DNA from: CAVQEK01 sp964596645
GTDB lineage: Bacteria; Bacteroidota; Bacteroidia; Cytophagales; Cyclobacteriaceae
Reading direction: 5' to 3'
DNA: 52,835 bases
Assembly: GCA_964596645.1 (NCBI GenBank)
Contig: CAZQVB010000032.1
Location: 1 to 52,835, forward strand
The translations under genes were made by a program, and so were the position numbers. Below are positions 1 through 8,116 of the stretch, one piece after another (position 1 is the first letter of the stretch; each line of letters starts with the position of its first letter). The notes beneath the pieces were generated by a model. It saw nothing but the letters and a program-made list of their open reading frames with translations. It had not been told where the DNA came from and searched no databases.

Positions 1-11
1 CCCTTTCAGTC

Positions 12-32
12 ATCCTGAACTTGTTTCAGGAT
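12..32. repeat. H1 hairpin repeat, copy 1
   Basis: A perfect 8-bp inverted repeat (ATCCTGAA / TTCAGGAT) encloses the loop CTTGT. Further copies lie at 172-192, 949-969, 1205-1225 (inverted) and 52693-52713 (inverted). Short palindromes of this type are frequent between genes in Bacteroidota. Their role (REP-like element, transcript end or other) is not known from the sequence. Confidence 0.8.
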
Positions 33-108
33 CTGTTGGCTATTGGCATAAGCCGAGATTAATGGACGCCGGCGGGTTAAAACAGCGGGCGTGCAACCAT
101 GTATGTCC

Positions 109-131
109 ATGGTCTGTGCCCCACAGACCAT
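109..131. repeat. H2 hairpin repeat, copy 1
   Basis: A perfect 10-bp inverted repeat (ATGGTCTGTG / CACAGACCAT) with a 3-base loop CCC. Two more copies lie at 883-905 and 1042-1064, both with loop CCT. It sits 97 bases after H1 copy 1 and 63 bases before the next H1, so H1 and H2 alternate in a unit of about 160 bases. Confidence 0.8.
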
Positions 132-171
132 TTCGTGCGGCTGGCCAGCGTATGCACCAACCCTTGCAGTC

Positions 172-192
172 ATCCTGAACTTGTTTCAGGAT
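172..192. repeat. H1 hairpin repeat, copy 2
   Basis: Identical in stem and loop to the copy at 12-32. The unit it starts lacks the H2 hairpin: after the shared 'caatacaacaggcg' it jumps straight to the module that normally follows H2. Confidence 0.8.
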
Positions 193-515
193 CTGTTCGC
201 TATTGGCATTAGCCGCCATCAATGGACGCCGGCGGTTCAATACAACAGGCGCGCGGCTGCGCCAGCGCGTATGACAGCATTTTTCTGACGAGATTTCTCC
301 TTAGTTCGATTCATATCATCAACAGGAAAAGAAATGCACATCCACGGATGGTCTGCATCTTTTGAAGCATTTTGATTTCCTTATCACCGATAAAGCTTTC
401 ACTTGCCAACGCTTCCAATAGTCTTCAACCCCACACCGCCGGCTTGCTGCATTTCACTCCACGGGCCGTGGGGCCGCGTCATGTCACTCCGAAACTGACG
501 AAACACCCGCGCAAA

Positions 516-587
516 AAGGCCACGCTAAACAGCCAAAGGTGTTTCGAAGGTTTCTCCGGACACGACTGAATAGAGGCTCTTGCATGA
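516..587. repeat. 72-base repeat, left copy (inverted with 52764-52835)
   Basis: Read on the opposite strand, the last 72 bases of the window match this segment with two differences by eye. The match stops on the right only because the window ends. Just upstream, 484-505 is an exact reverse complement of 52502-52523, so a composite repeat is present in both places. It contains no recognisable gene. Confidence 0.85.
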
Positions 588-619
588 CCCTTCTCATTTC
601 CATGGACTTTGGCAAATTC

Positions 620-684
620 CAGGTCAGACGATAGTCGGAACGGGTTAATGGTGGATTGGTAAACTCGTAGACTGGTAGACTGGT
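620..684. repeat. Composite repeat: 'cagacgata' module plus 'tggtagactggt' module
   Basis: Bases 620-647 recur at 838-866 with a few changes, and part of them recurs inverted at 1304-1325. Bases 651-684 recur at 52529-52562 in direct orientation with one difference, and a looser inverted relative lies near 1271-1298. The second module is internally repetitive (GTAGACTGGT twice). Confidence 0.75.
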
Positions 685-882
685 GAAGAGTGAAGGTGGG
701 TTGGTAATGGTGCAATAGCTCAAAGCTAAAAGCTGAAAGGGGTGACCATACCTAAATGAGGTTGTTAGTTTGGATAAGGAATTGATTCTTTGGGCAATAA
801 AGAGCCAGAAGATCTTTACTTAACTGATGACCAATTGCAGGTGAGACGATATTCGGACCGGGTTAAAAGCCAACATATTTCC

Positions 883-905
883 ATGGTCTGTGCCTCACAG
901 ACCAT
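883..905. repeat. H2 hairpin repeat, copy 2
   Basis: Perfect 10-bp stem ATGGTCTGTG / CACAGACCAT with loop CCT. It is followed 44 bases later by H1 copy 3, the same order as at 109-192. Confidence 0.8.
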
Positions 906-948
906 TTAGTGCGGCAGGCACAGCGCGCATGCACCAACCTTTTCAGTC

Positions 949-969
949 ATCCTGAACTTGTTTCAGCAT
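949..969. repeat. H1 hairpin repeat, copy 3 (one stem mismatch)
   Basis: Same loop CTTGT as the other copies. The right arm is TTCAGCAT instead of TTCAGGAT, which leaves one unpaired position in the 8-bp stem. The flanks match those at 172-192 for about 85 bases. Confidence 0.75.
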
Positions 970-1041
970 CTGTTGGCTATTGGCATAAGCCGCGAATAAT
1001 GGACGCCGGCGGTTCAATACAACAGGCGTGCAACCATCTCC

Positions 1042-1064
1042 ATGGTCTGTGCCTCACAGACCAT
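1042..1064. repeat. H2 hairpin repeat, copy 3
   Basis: Perfect 10-bp stem with loop CCT, 93 bases after the start of H1 copy 3. The sequence after it (ending in GCGTATGA plus AGCAT) matches the segment near 267-281, where H2 is missing. Confidence 0.8.
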
Positions 1065-1204
1065 TTAGTGCGGCTGGCACAGCGCGTATGAAAGCATTGA
1101 ACAGCCACGGATTCTCTGCTTCTTATAAAGCATATTAATAGCAATATCATTGCTAATGCTCTTCACTTGCCTGCCCTATCATCATCCGTTTACTCTGCAG
1201 ACAG

Positions 1205-1225
1205 ATCCTGAAACAAGTTCAGGAT
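1205..1225. repeat. H1 hairpin repeat, copy 4 (inverted)
   Basis: Perfect stem ATCCTGAA / TTCAGGAT with loop ACAAG. This is the H1 element on the other strand. It lies upstream of an inverted partial copy of the 'cagacgata' module at 1304-1325. Confidence 0.8.
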
Positions 1226-1477
1226 GACTTCGACTTTGAGCTGTAAGCTTTCGGCTATAAATATCACCAGTCTACCAAGTCACCAATCTACCTTCCCACT
1301 GCTGGTCCGAGTATCGTCTGACCTGGTGATTTTGGTAAATTGAACTTTCAGCTTTAAGTGGAATATTGGATTGTTTCGCTTGCAATGACGCAGGTGGAGG
1401 CATATCAAACTAATGCCATTTCCCATCCGCCCGCTCTATCGACGGGTCATGCTGAACCTGCCTGCGTTTATTTCACG

Positions 1478-2464
1478 CTATTTGGTGATGGGCACTTTGT
1501 TGAGCAGGGCGGTAATGATGTCGTGTGTTTTCACGCCGTCGGCTTCTGCTTCATAGTTCAGCAGTATACGGTGGTTCATCACGTCGGCGGCTATTTCTTT
1601 TATATCTTCCGGCAGCACGTATTCGCGCTCATCGAAAAAGGCCACGGCCTTGGCCGCCAGATTCATATTGATGGAGGCGCGGGGCGAAGCGCCATACATG
1701 ATGTAGCCGGCCTCGTTGTCCAGCTTGTATTCCTTCGGATTGCGTGTGGCAAATACCAACTCTATGATGTACTTCTCCAGCGATTCGCTGATCTTCACAT
1801 TGTTGATCTCGTTGCGAATTGAAAAGATATCGTCTTTAGTAAGCATTTGCTGCACGTTGCCGGCAAACTGCATATTGGCCATACGCCGCATTATTTCCAG
1901 CTCTTCGTGCTTTTTAGGATAGTCTACAAAAACTTTCATCATGAAGCGGTCTACCTGTGCTTCGGGCAGCGGATACGTACCTTCCTGTTCAACGGGATTT
2001 TGCGTGGCCATCACCAGAAAAGGCCTGTCCAGCTTAAACGTCGTTTCGCCTATGGTTACGCTGCGCTCTTGCATAGACTCCAGCAGGGCCGACTGTACCT
2101 TGGCGGGAGAGCGGTTTACTTCGTCAGCCAATATCAGGTTGGCGAATATGGGACCTTTCTTTACCTCAAAATCAGACTTCTGCTGATTGTAGATCATGGT
2201 GCCAATAAGATCGGCCGGTAGCAAATCGGGTGTAAATTGTATGCGTTGAAAGTTCAGGTGCAGTACCTGTGCCAGGGTGTTTACAGTGAGTGTCTTTGCC
2301 AGTCCGGGTACGCCCTCCAGCAAAATATGACCCTGGGTAAACAGCCCGATCAGCAGCCGGTTTACCATATACTCTTGGCCTACCACTACTTTGCCAACTT
2401 CCGCTATTACTTGTTTTATTTTATCCTGATGTTCTTTTCTGGTTTCTGGTGTCAATTGTTCCAT
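1478..2464 (-). CDS. MoxR family AAA+ ATPase
   Basis: A 328-residue AAA+ ATPase of the MoxR type, a chaperone-like ATPase thought to help assemble or activate VWA- and DUF58-containing partner proteins. The Walker A motif is GVPGLAKT (about residues 51-58), Walker B is LILADEVNR, and the sensor stretch MATQNP follows. The C-terminal lid domain ends in a normal position, so length and motifs are typical. In Bacteroidota moxR is normally followed by DUF58 and VWA genes. Here the downstream side is 1.48 kb of repeats up to the window edge, so no partner is visible. It starts with ATG at 2464 and lies 177 bases downstream of the neighbouring outer-membrane-like gene on the same strand. Confidence 0.95.
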   Translation of the reverse strand: MEQLTPETRKEHQDKIKQVIAEVGKVVVGQEYMVNRLLIGLFTQGHILLEGVPGLAKTLTVNTLAQVLHLNFQRIQFTPDLLPADLIGTMIYNQQKSDFEVKKGPIFANLILADEVNRSPAKVQSALLESMQERSVTIGETTFKLDRPFLVMATQNPVEQEGTYPLPEAQVDRFMMKVFVDYPKKHEELEIMRRMANMQFAGNVQQMLTKDDIFSIRNEINNVKISESLEKYIIELVFATRNPKEYKLDNEAGYIMYGASPRASINMNLAAKAVAFFDEREYVLPEDIKEIAADVMNHRILLNYEAEADGVKTHDIITALLNKVPITK

Positions 2465-2641
2465 TTGCGCGATGCCGATTTATGTATTGGTAAGGGCCAC
2501 AAATTAAATAAATATTCAGTAAAGGCAGTAGCCCACGTGGTGTTTAGACGGTGCTCATCTGCTTGCGATGCAGGGCTGTTGTATGGGTGCAGCCATCAAG
2601 GGCTTTGATAAGAAGAGACTGTGCGGCAGACTGATGTGCCA

Positions 2642-3166
2642 TTACTGCAGGGGCAGAAACAGGCCGAAGCTGATATCGGGAAAAACGCGCTCATCGCGAG
2701 TGAAAACGGCACCGGCATGCAGATTCAAGTATATATTGCTGCGAAAGCCCAGGCGACGGTAGTAAACAATCTCCGGCGCCACACCGGGGCTGTTGCGCTC
2801 AGAATCTTCCAGCTCAAACCACAGCATGTAGTTGTACCGGCAACCCAGACCTATGCCACTATTGCCGAGAAATATGCCTCCACCGGCGTTCACAGAATTA
2901 AGCACGATGGATGTCTCGGCGGCGGCAGCCAGATAAAAGATCTCTGTGTTGTGAGGCTTATAGATATAGTTGAACTCCAGGCCAAACGCAAAAACGGCTC
3001 CTATACGCGCACCGGCCAGAAAGCGGTGACGGATGCCGTTCACTTTCGGGTCTTCGCTGTAGTAAGTGGCAGTATCTGTTTGTGCCTGCGTCTGGCCGTA
3101 GGTAGGCAATGCCGCTATAAAAGCAAGCATCATCAGAAAAAACATCTTTTGCACAGCGCTCAACAT
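2642..3166 (-). CDS. Small secreted, probably outer-membrane beta-barrel protein
   Basis: A protein of 174 residues with a cleavable signal peptide (hydrophobic stretch at about residues 8-20, ending ALPTYGQ). The mature part has alternating, aromatic-rich segments such as GIGLGCRYNYMLWFEL, a phenylalanine- and glycine-rich C terminus, and no cysteine cluster. This pattern fits a small beta-barrel of the outer membrane, but I do not recognise the family and assign no function. Translation could start at residue 1 or at the methionine at residue 8. It lies between metK and moxR on the same strand with gaps of 85 and 177 bases. Confidence 0.75.
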   Translation of the reverse strand: MLSAVQKMFFLMMLAFIAALPTYGQTQAQTDTATYYSEDPKVNGIRHRFLAGARIGAVFAFGLEFNYIYKPHNTEIFYLAAAAETSIVLNSVNAGGGIFLGNSGIGLGCRYNYMLWFELEDSERNSPGVAPEIVYYRRLGFRSNIYLNLHAGAVFTRDERVFPDISFGLFLPLQ

Positions 3167-3251
3167 ATTCTCACAGCCTCCGGGTATGACTGATAAAAAT
3201 AACTAAAGCAGACGAAAGAAGTGTTCAGAACAGGCAAAGAAATACGAGAAA

Positions 3252-4502
3252 TTATAGGCCAAAGGCTTCTTTCACCTTATCCACATAGTCGAGTTTCTCC
3301 CAGGTAAAGGTTTCCACCGTCCTACTTACGTCGGCGCCATTTACCTTAAATACACACTCTTTTTGTTCAGGCGTACGGCCCATGTGGCCATAGCTTGCTG
3401 TGAATGAGAAAATAGGTTCTTTCAGTTTCAGTCTTTTGATGATGGCGGCAGGGCGCATATCGAACAGTTGTTCCACCTTTTTGGCAATCTCCCCATCCTT
3501 CATTTCCACCTTGGCTGTGCCGTAGGTGTTGATGTAGATGCCCATAGGCCGTGCCACGCCAATGGCGTAAGAAACCTGTACCAGCACCTCGCTGGCTACA
3601 CCGGCGGCCACCAGATTTTTGGCAATATGGCGCGTGGCATAGGCCGCAGAGCGGTCTACCTTAGATGAGTCTTTTCCTGAAAATGCCCCGCCACCATGCG
3701 CACCTTTTCCGCCATAGGTGTCCACAATGATTTTGCGACCGGTAAGGCCGGTGTCGCCGTGTGGTCCGCCGATCACGAATTTTCCTGTGGGGTTCACATG
3801 GAAGATGATGTCGTCGCCAAAGAGCGCTTGCAGCTCGGGCTTGAGTTTGGCCTTCACCCGCGGCAGCAATATGTTGATTACGTCAGATTTTATCTTGTCC
3901 AGCATCTTCGCCTCTTCATCGAAGTCGTCGTGTTGGGTAGACACCACTATGGTGTGCACCTTTATGGGCCTGTTGTCCTGGTCGTACTCAATCGTCACCT
4001 GTGATTTGGCGTCGGGCCGCAGGTAGGGCATTTCGTTGTATTCGCGGCGAATGTCGGCCAGCTCCAGCAGCAGGCGATGGGCGAGATCCAACGCCAGCGG
4101 CATGTAATGCTCAGTTTCGTTGGTGGCATAGCCAAACATCATTCCCTGGTCGCCGGCACCCTGTTCCATTTCATCGGTGCGCTCCACGCCCTGGTTGATG
4201 TCCGGCGACTGCTCGTGTATGGCAGAGATGACGCCGCACGAATGGGCATCGAACATGTAATCGCCCTTGGTATAGCCGATCTTTTCGATGGTCTGCCTGG
4301 CAATTTGCTGTACGTCTATGTATGCGTTTGTTTTCACTTCTCCGCTTATCACTGTAAGGCCGGTGGTCACCAGTGTTTCTACGGCCACTTTGGAGTTCTC
4401 ATCAGCCGCCAACAGATGGTCGAGAATGGCATCTGAAATTTGATCGGCGACTTTGTCGGGATGGCCTTCAGAAACAGATTCGGAGGTAAATAGATATGAC
4501 AT
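3252..4502 (-). CDS. metK: S-adenosylmethionine synthase
   Basis: A 416-residue enzyme that makes S-adenosylmethionine from methionine and ATP in the cytosol. Family signatures are plain: the N-terminal SEGHPDKVADQISDAILD stretch, the GAGDQGMMFGYATNET loop, and GGGAFSGKDSSKVDRSAAYA in the C-terminal third. It is slightly longer than the E. coli enzyme (384 residues), as in other Bacteroidota. It starts with ATG at 4502, and a TAnnTTTG-type promoter box lies about 35 bases upstream on the minus strand. It is divergent from the enoyl-CoA hydratase gene. I saw no SAM riboswitch in the short leader. Confidence 0.98.
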   Translation of the reverse strand: MSYLFTSESVSEGHPDKVADQISDAILDHLLAADENSKVAVETLVTTGLTVISGEVKTNAYIDVQQIARQTIEKIGYTKGDYMFDAHSCGVISAIHEQSPDINQGVERTDEMEQGAGDQGMMFGYATNETEHYMPLALDLAHRLLLELADIRREYNEMPYLRPDAKSQVTIEYDQDNRPIKVHTIVVSTQHDDFDEEAKMLDKIKSDVINILLPRVKAKLKPELQALFGDDIIFHVNPTGKFVIGGPHGDTGLTGRKIIVDTYGGKGAHGGGAFSGKDSSKVDRSAAYATRHIAKNLVAAGVASEVLVQVSYAIGVARPMGIYINTYGTAKVEMKDGEIAKKVEQLFDMRPAAIIKRLKLKEPIFSFTASYGHMGRTPEQKECVFKVNGADVSRTVETFTWEKLDYVDKVKEAFGL

Positions 4503-4535
4503 TTCTAATATTTATTGTAATCGATTTAAGCCCCG

Positions 4536-4543
4536 CAAAATTA
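4536..4543 (-). promoter_or_regulatory. Probable -7 promoter box for metK
   Basis: On the minus strand this reads TAATTTTG and fits the Bacteroidota -7 consensus TAnnTTTG. It ends 33 bases before the metK start codon. I see no good TTTG box at -33, so the call rests on the -7 element and its position. Confidence 0.45.
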
Positions 4544-4641
4544 ATCGAAATTGTTGAAGGTGAAAAATATGGACACATATTCACGCATCGGCTATCTTTC
4601 ATTGCCACGGGCACAAGTACAGCTATGGCCGACACGGCAGA

Positions 4642-4673
4642 TTTGAGTTTAGGTAGGCTCCTGTTTATCTTTG
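4642..4673 (+). promoter_or_regulatory. Probable promoter of the enoyl-CoA hydratase-flippase unit
   Basis: TTTG at 4642-4645 and TATCTTTG at 4666-4673 match the Bacteroidota -33/-7 promoter (TTTG, about 20 bases, TAnnTTTG) with a 20-base spacer. The ATG at 4696 follows 22 bases after the -7 box. Confidence 0.65.
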
Positions 4674-4695
4674 CCCAAATAAAAAATACACAGGG

Positions 4696-5481
4696 ATGGG
4701 TAGTTACAAAAATCTCCTTACTCGATTGGATGAAGGCATCATGACCATCGTGATCGACAGGCCAGAAAAGCACAATGTGCTGAACAGCCAAACCTTGAGT
4801 GAACTGAAAATGGCTGTACAAAGCTGCTACGACGATGCCGCTGTACAAGGCATAATAATAACCGGAGCAGGAAAAAAGGCTTTTGTTGCTGGTGCCGATA
4901 TTGCGGAGTTTCAGGAGCTGAATGAGCTGAATGCGCGCAAGTATTCAGAAAACGGTCAGGAGGTATTTGAGCTCATCGAGCATTGTCATAAACCGGTGGT
5001 GGCCGTGGTGAATGGATTTGCGTTGGGAGGCGGCTGCGAACTGGCTATGGCCTGCCACCTGCGTATTGCCACAGAAAATGCCCGCTTTGGCCTGCCTGAG
5101 GTGAGCCTGGGCATCATACCTGCTTTTGGGGGCACACAGCGGCTGCCTCAACTTGTAGGCAAAGGCATGGCCATGGAAATGATGATGACCGGCGAAAGCA
5201 TTGATGCAGAACAGGCCGAGGAGCTGGGACTGGTCAATTATGTGCTTACTTCCAAGGAGTCGGCGCTGGATAAAGCCGCTGAGCTGCTGCACAAAATCGC
5301 CAAAAATGCACCACTTGCCGTAGGTATGACCATACATTGCATCAATACGCACTACGCAGGTGAGGAAAATGGCTACCAGACGGAAGCCAATAGTTTTGCC
5401 AGTTGCTGCAAATCCACCGATTTCAGGGAAGGCACAGAGGCATTTCTCGAAAAAAGAAAACCGAATTTTACCGGCGAATAA
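4696..5481 (+). CDS. Enoyl-CoA hydratase/isomerase (crotonase) family protein
   Basis: A 261-residue crotonase-fold enzyme. It most likely hydrates 2-enoyl-CoA, for example crotonyl-CoA, in fatty acid or butanoate metabolism. The oxyanion-hole segment AGADIAEFQEL (about residues 65-75) and the GGGCELAMACHLRIA segment are present. Glu115 and Glu135 are spaced by 20 residues, like the two catalytic glutamates of rat enoyl-CoA hydratase, so hydratase activity rather than only isomerase activity is plausible. Length is typical. The exact substrate cannot be told from sequence. The flippase gene follows after 18 bases and may be co-transcribed although functionally unrelated. Confidence 0.93.
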   Translation: MGSYKNLLTRLDEGIMTIVIDRPEKHNVLNSQTLSELKMAVQSCYDDAAVQGIIITGAGKKAFVAGADIAEFQELNELNARKYSENGQEVFELIEHCHKPVVAVVNGFALGGGCELAMACHLRIATENARFGLPEVSLGIIPAFGGTQRLPQLVGKGMAMEMMMTGESIDAEQAEELGLVNYVLTSKESALDKAAELLHKIAKNAPLAVGMTIHCINTHYAGEENGYQTEANSFASCCKSTDFREGTEAFLEKRKPNFTGE

Positions 5482-5499
5482 GCCCCTCCACTTTTTTAC

Positions 5500-7008
5500 A
5501 TGGGTAAACTCAAATCACTTGCCGGCGAAACGGCCATTTATGGCCTGAGCAGCATCATTGGCAAGGCGGTTAATTTTTTACTGGTACCCTTCTATACCAC
5601 TACGCAAATATTGTCGGTAGAAGAATACGGCGTGGTATCGGAGCTGTATGCCTACGTGGCTGTGCTCAATGTGCTGTACCTCTATGGCATGGAAACCACA
5701 TTTTTCCGGTTTGCATCAAAAAATCCCGACCAGGAAACCACCACCTTTCATTCTGCCGCTTCCTCGGTGCTTTTCAGCACGCTGATACTCTCGTTGTTGC
5801 TGGTGAGTTCGGCAAGTGCCATTGTCAACTTTCTGGAGTTTCCCGGTCAGGAGATTTACATATATCTCTTGGCGGCCATTATGGCCATCGATGCGGTAGT
5901 GGCGTTGCCTTTTGCCAGGCTCCGGTATCGTGGCAAAGCTGTGCGATTCGCGTCGCTGAAGCTGGCCAATATTTTCCTCAATATTGGCTTCAATGTGTTC
6001 TTCCTGTATTTCTGCAAAAATGTATACGAAGGTGATTTTTTGCCCGGGCTCAAGCCTCTGGTTGCGCACATCTACGATCCCGACCTCAGCATAGAGTACG
6101 TTTTCATCTCCAACCTGCTGGCCAACCTGCTTTACGTAGTGGCTTTTTTGCGATTCTTTCTGCACATGCGGATCAAAATAGACTGGGCATATATCCGGCC
6201 CATGCTCCTCTATGCCTATCCGCTGCTTTTTTCTCAGTTGGCCGGTGTGACCAACGAAATGTTTTCGCGCATGATGCTGAAAAAGCTGCTGCCCGACAAC
6301 TTTTACGCGGGGCTGAACAGCCAGGAAGCGTTGAGCATATTTGCGGCATGCTACAAGTTGAGCATCTTTATGAACCTGGCCATTCAGGCATTTCGCTTTG
6401 CTGCCGAGCCATTCTTTTTCAGTCAGTCGCAGCGCTCCGACGCCAAAGACACGTACGCCTCGGTGATGTATTACTATGTGCTCATAGGCTCTGTGGCCTA
6501 TGTGGCCATCAGCCTGAATCTCGATATACTCAAGCACTTTCTTTTGCAAGACCCAACCTATTGGCGGGCGCTGCACGTGGTGCCGGTGTTGCTGGTGGCC
6601 AATTTTCTATTGGGCATGTACTACAACGTCTCCATTTGGTTTAAGGTGACGGACAAGACGCATTTCGGTACGCTCATCGCCGTGTCTGCAGCGGTGCTTA
6701 CCATAGTGCTCAATCTGCTGCTGATCCCCGCATTTGGCTATGAGGGCAGTGCGGCCGTTACGCTTGTGGTGTATATTTTCATGACTGTGTTTGGCGTATG
6801 GTTGGGCAACCGCCACTACCCGGTGCACTATCCTTGGAAAAAGATAGGGATGTACATTGCCGTAAGCCTGGTGGTGATGGTGGCAGGCTGGCACATTGAT
6901 CTCTCCAACCCCACGGCCACCCAAATCGTGCGCGAAGTGCTGGTGGCTGGCTATGCGGCGTGGGTGGTGGTGCTGCTTCGGAGAAAGATCAGGTTAAATA
7001 AAAATTAA
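5500..7008 (+). CDS. Oligosaccharide flippase / polysaccharide biosynthesis membrane protein
   Basis: A 502-residue integral membrane protein of the MOP (Wzx/MurJ-like) superfamily with about 12-14 hydrophobic helices through the whole length. The N terminus (GETAIYGLSSIIGKAVNF, about residues 7-24) is the usual start of Bacteroidota polysaccharide flippases. It probably moves lipid-linked sugars across the inner membrane for capsule, O-antigen or peptidoglycan-related glycans. The substrate is not deducible. It sits upstream of a sugar nucleotidyltransferase, which agrees with a glycan role, and no glycosyltransferases are nearby. Confidence 0.92.
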   Translation: MGKLKSLAGETAIYGLSSIIGKAVNFLLVPFYTTTQILSVEEYGVVSELYAYVAVLNVLYLYGMETTFFRFASKNPDQETTTFHSAASSVLFSTLILSLLLVSSASAIVNFLEFPGQEIYIYLLAAIMAIDAVVALPFARLRYRGKAVRFASLKLANIFLNIGFNVFFLYFCKNVYEGDFLPGLKPLVAHIYDPDLSIEYVFISNLLANLLYVVAFLRFFLHMRIKIDWAYIRPMLLYAYPLLFSQLAGVTNEMFSRMMLKKLLPDNFYAGLNSQEALSIFAACYKLSIFMNLAIQAFRFAAEPFFFSQSQRSDAKDTYASVMYYYVLIGSVAYVAISLNLDILKHFLLQDPTYWRALHVVPVLLVANFLLGMYYNVSIWFKVTDKTHFGTLIAVSAAVLTIVLNLLLIPAFGYEGSAAVTLVVYIFMTVFGVWLGNRHYPVHYPWKKIGMYIAVSLVVMVAGWHIDLSNPTATQIVREVLVAGYAAWVVVLLRRKIRLNKN

Positions 7009-7012
7009 TGGT

Positions 7013-7020
7013 TATTTTTG
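7013..7020 (+). promoter_or_regulatory. Possible -7 promoter box for the nucleotidyltransferase operon
   Basis: TATTTTTG fits TAnnTTTG and lies 67 bases before the ATG at 7088, immediately after the flippase stop. There is no clear -33 TTTG, so this is tentative. Confidence 0.35.
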
Positions 7021-7087
7021 CCATTCTGCGCTTAAACATTTCACTGTTAGCGCATTAACACATCAAAAGCATTGGCAAACCAATAGT

Positions 7088-8095
7088 ATGAATATAGTAA
7101 TACCGATGGCGGGAATGGGAAAACGGCTTCGGCCTCACACCCTCACTACGCCAAAACCGCTCATACCCATAGTAGGCAAACCGATCGTGTACTGGCTGGT
7201 GCACGATATTGTGAAAGTATGTGAAGAAAAAGTAGAGCACATAGGCTTTGTGATCGGAAAGTCGTTTGGTGAAGCTGTAGAGCAGCAGCTTCTGGAGATT
7301 GCCTCCAGCCTGGGGGCTCAGGGTCATATTTACTATCAGGAAGAGGCCCTTGGTACCGCGCATGCTGTGTTTTGTGCCAGGGCGCTGTTGCAGGGGCCGG
7401 TGATCGTGGCCTTTGCCGATACGCTTTTTAAGGCCAATTTCAAGATCGACCAAGACAAAGACAGCATCATTTGGGTGCATAAGGTGAAAGATCCCTCTTC
7501 CTTTGGTGTAGTCAAGCTGGGCGACAATGGTGAGATCGTTGATTTTATAGAAAAGCCATCACAGTTTGTTTCCGACCTGGCCATCATTGGTATTTACTAT
7601 TTCAAAAGTGGCCAAAAACTACACGATGAAATAAAAGCCTTAATTGACAACCAGATAAAAGACAGTGGGGAGTATCAGCTCACGCGGGTGCTGGACACAC
7701 TGAAGGATAAAGGGCTAACTTTCGTACCTGGCGAGGTAGATGAATGGCTCGACTGCGGGAATAAACAGGCCACGGTAGATACCCACAGGGCCTATTTCAA
7801 TTTCCTGAAGAATAAAGAAATTATTGGCGCCAACGCTACAGTTACAAACACTGTGATTATACCGCCCGTTTACTTGGGCGATCATGTGGAGCTAAACAAT
7901 ACCGTAATTGGGCCGTACGTTTCTGTTGGTGATCACTCCAAAATTAGCGAGTCGCGTATTCAAAATTCGATCATACAAAATGGCAACACCATACAAAATG
8001 CCAATCTCGCCAATTCTATGTTGGGCAACCATGTTGCCTACGTTGGCAGGGCCACGGATCTGAATGTAGGCGATTACAATACCATATCCACCTAA
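7088..8095 (+). CDS. Sugar-phosphate nucleotidyltransferase
   Basis: A 335-residue nucleotidyltransferase that activates a sugar 1-phosphate to an NDP-sugar. The N-terminal nucleotide-binding loop is GMGKRLRPHTLTTPKPLIPI (residues 9-28), and DEWLDCGNKQ near residue 220 is the conserved substrate-site segment. From about residue 240 the chain becomes a left-handed beta-helix-like tail (repeated hexapeptides such as NNTVIGPYVSVGDH). It therefore resembles the glucose-1-phosphate thymidylyl/uridylyl group with a C-terminal hexapeptide domain. The exact sugar is uncertain. The 79-base gap from the flippase holds a possible promoter. The TPR gene follows after 21 bases. Confidence 0.92.
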   Translation: MNIVIPMAGMGKRLRPHTLTTPKPLIPIVGKPIVYWLVHDIVKVCEEKVEHIGFVIGKSFGEAVEQQLLEIASSLGAQGHIYYQEEALGTAHAVFCARALLQGPVIVAFADTLFKANFKIDQDKDSIIWVHKVKDPSSFGVVKLGDNGEIVDFIEKPSQFVSDLAIIGIYYFKSGQKLHDEIKALIDNQIKDSGEYQLTRVLDTLKDKGLTFVPGEVDEWLDCGNKQATVDTHRAYFNFLKNKEIIGANATVTNTVIIPPVYLGDHVELNNTVIGPYVSVGDHSKISESRIQNSIIQNGNTIQNANLANSMLGNHVAYVGRATDLNVGDYNTIST

Positions 8096-8116
8096 AAATA
8101 AAGACAGACGACGTTG

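Larger units (their letters stand above)
1..1477. repeat. Gene-free block of mosaic intergenic repeats
   Basis: No convincing gene lies here. Open frames in this stretch are short, repeat-derived and unlike any protein I recognise. The block is built from several short modules that recur in both orientations. They are an 8-bp-stem hairpin (H1), a 10-bp-stem hairpin (H2), a stretch of about 75 bases between them, a 'cagacgata' module, a 'tggtagactggt' module, and a 72-base module that recurs inverted at the right end of the window. Copies at 1-290 and 876-1100 are arranged as units of about 160 bases. There is no transposase nearby, so the mobilising mechanism is not visible. Confidence 0.85.

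Noticed and set aside
479..723. Short minus-strand open frames in the left repeat block
   Set aside because: They consist of repeat modules that also occur elsewhere in the window and inverted; no start context or homology.
1..1230. Regularly spaced hairpins as a possible CRISPR array
   Set aside because: Repeat units are not identical short repeats with unique equal-length spacers; spacers themselves are conserved, and there is no cas gene in the window.
4503..4695. SAM riboswitch in front of metK
   Set aside because: The interval is only 193 bases and AT-rich, and I see neither the SAM-I nor SAM-II type helices; only a promoter box is evident.
5716..6576. 286-residue open frame on the minus strand
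   Set aside because: It is antisense to the flippase gene, rich in His and Gln as expected for a shadow frame, with no domain.
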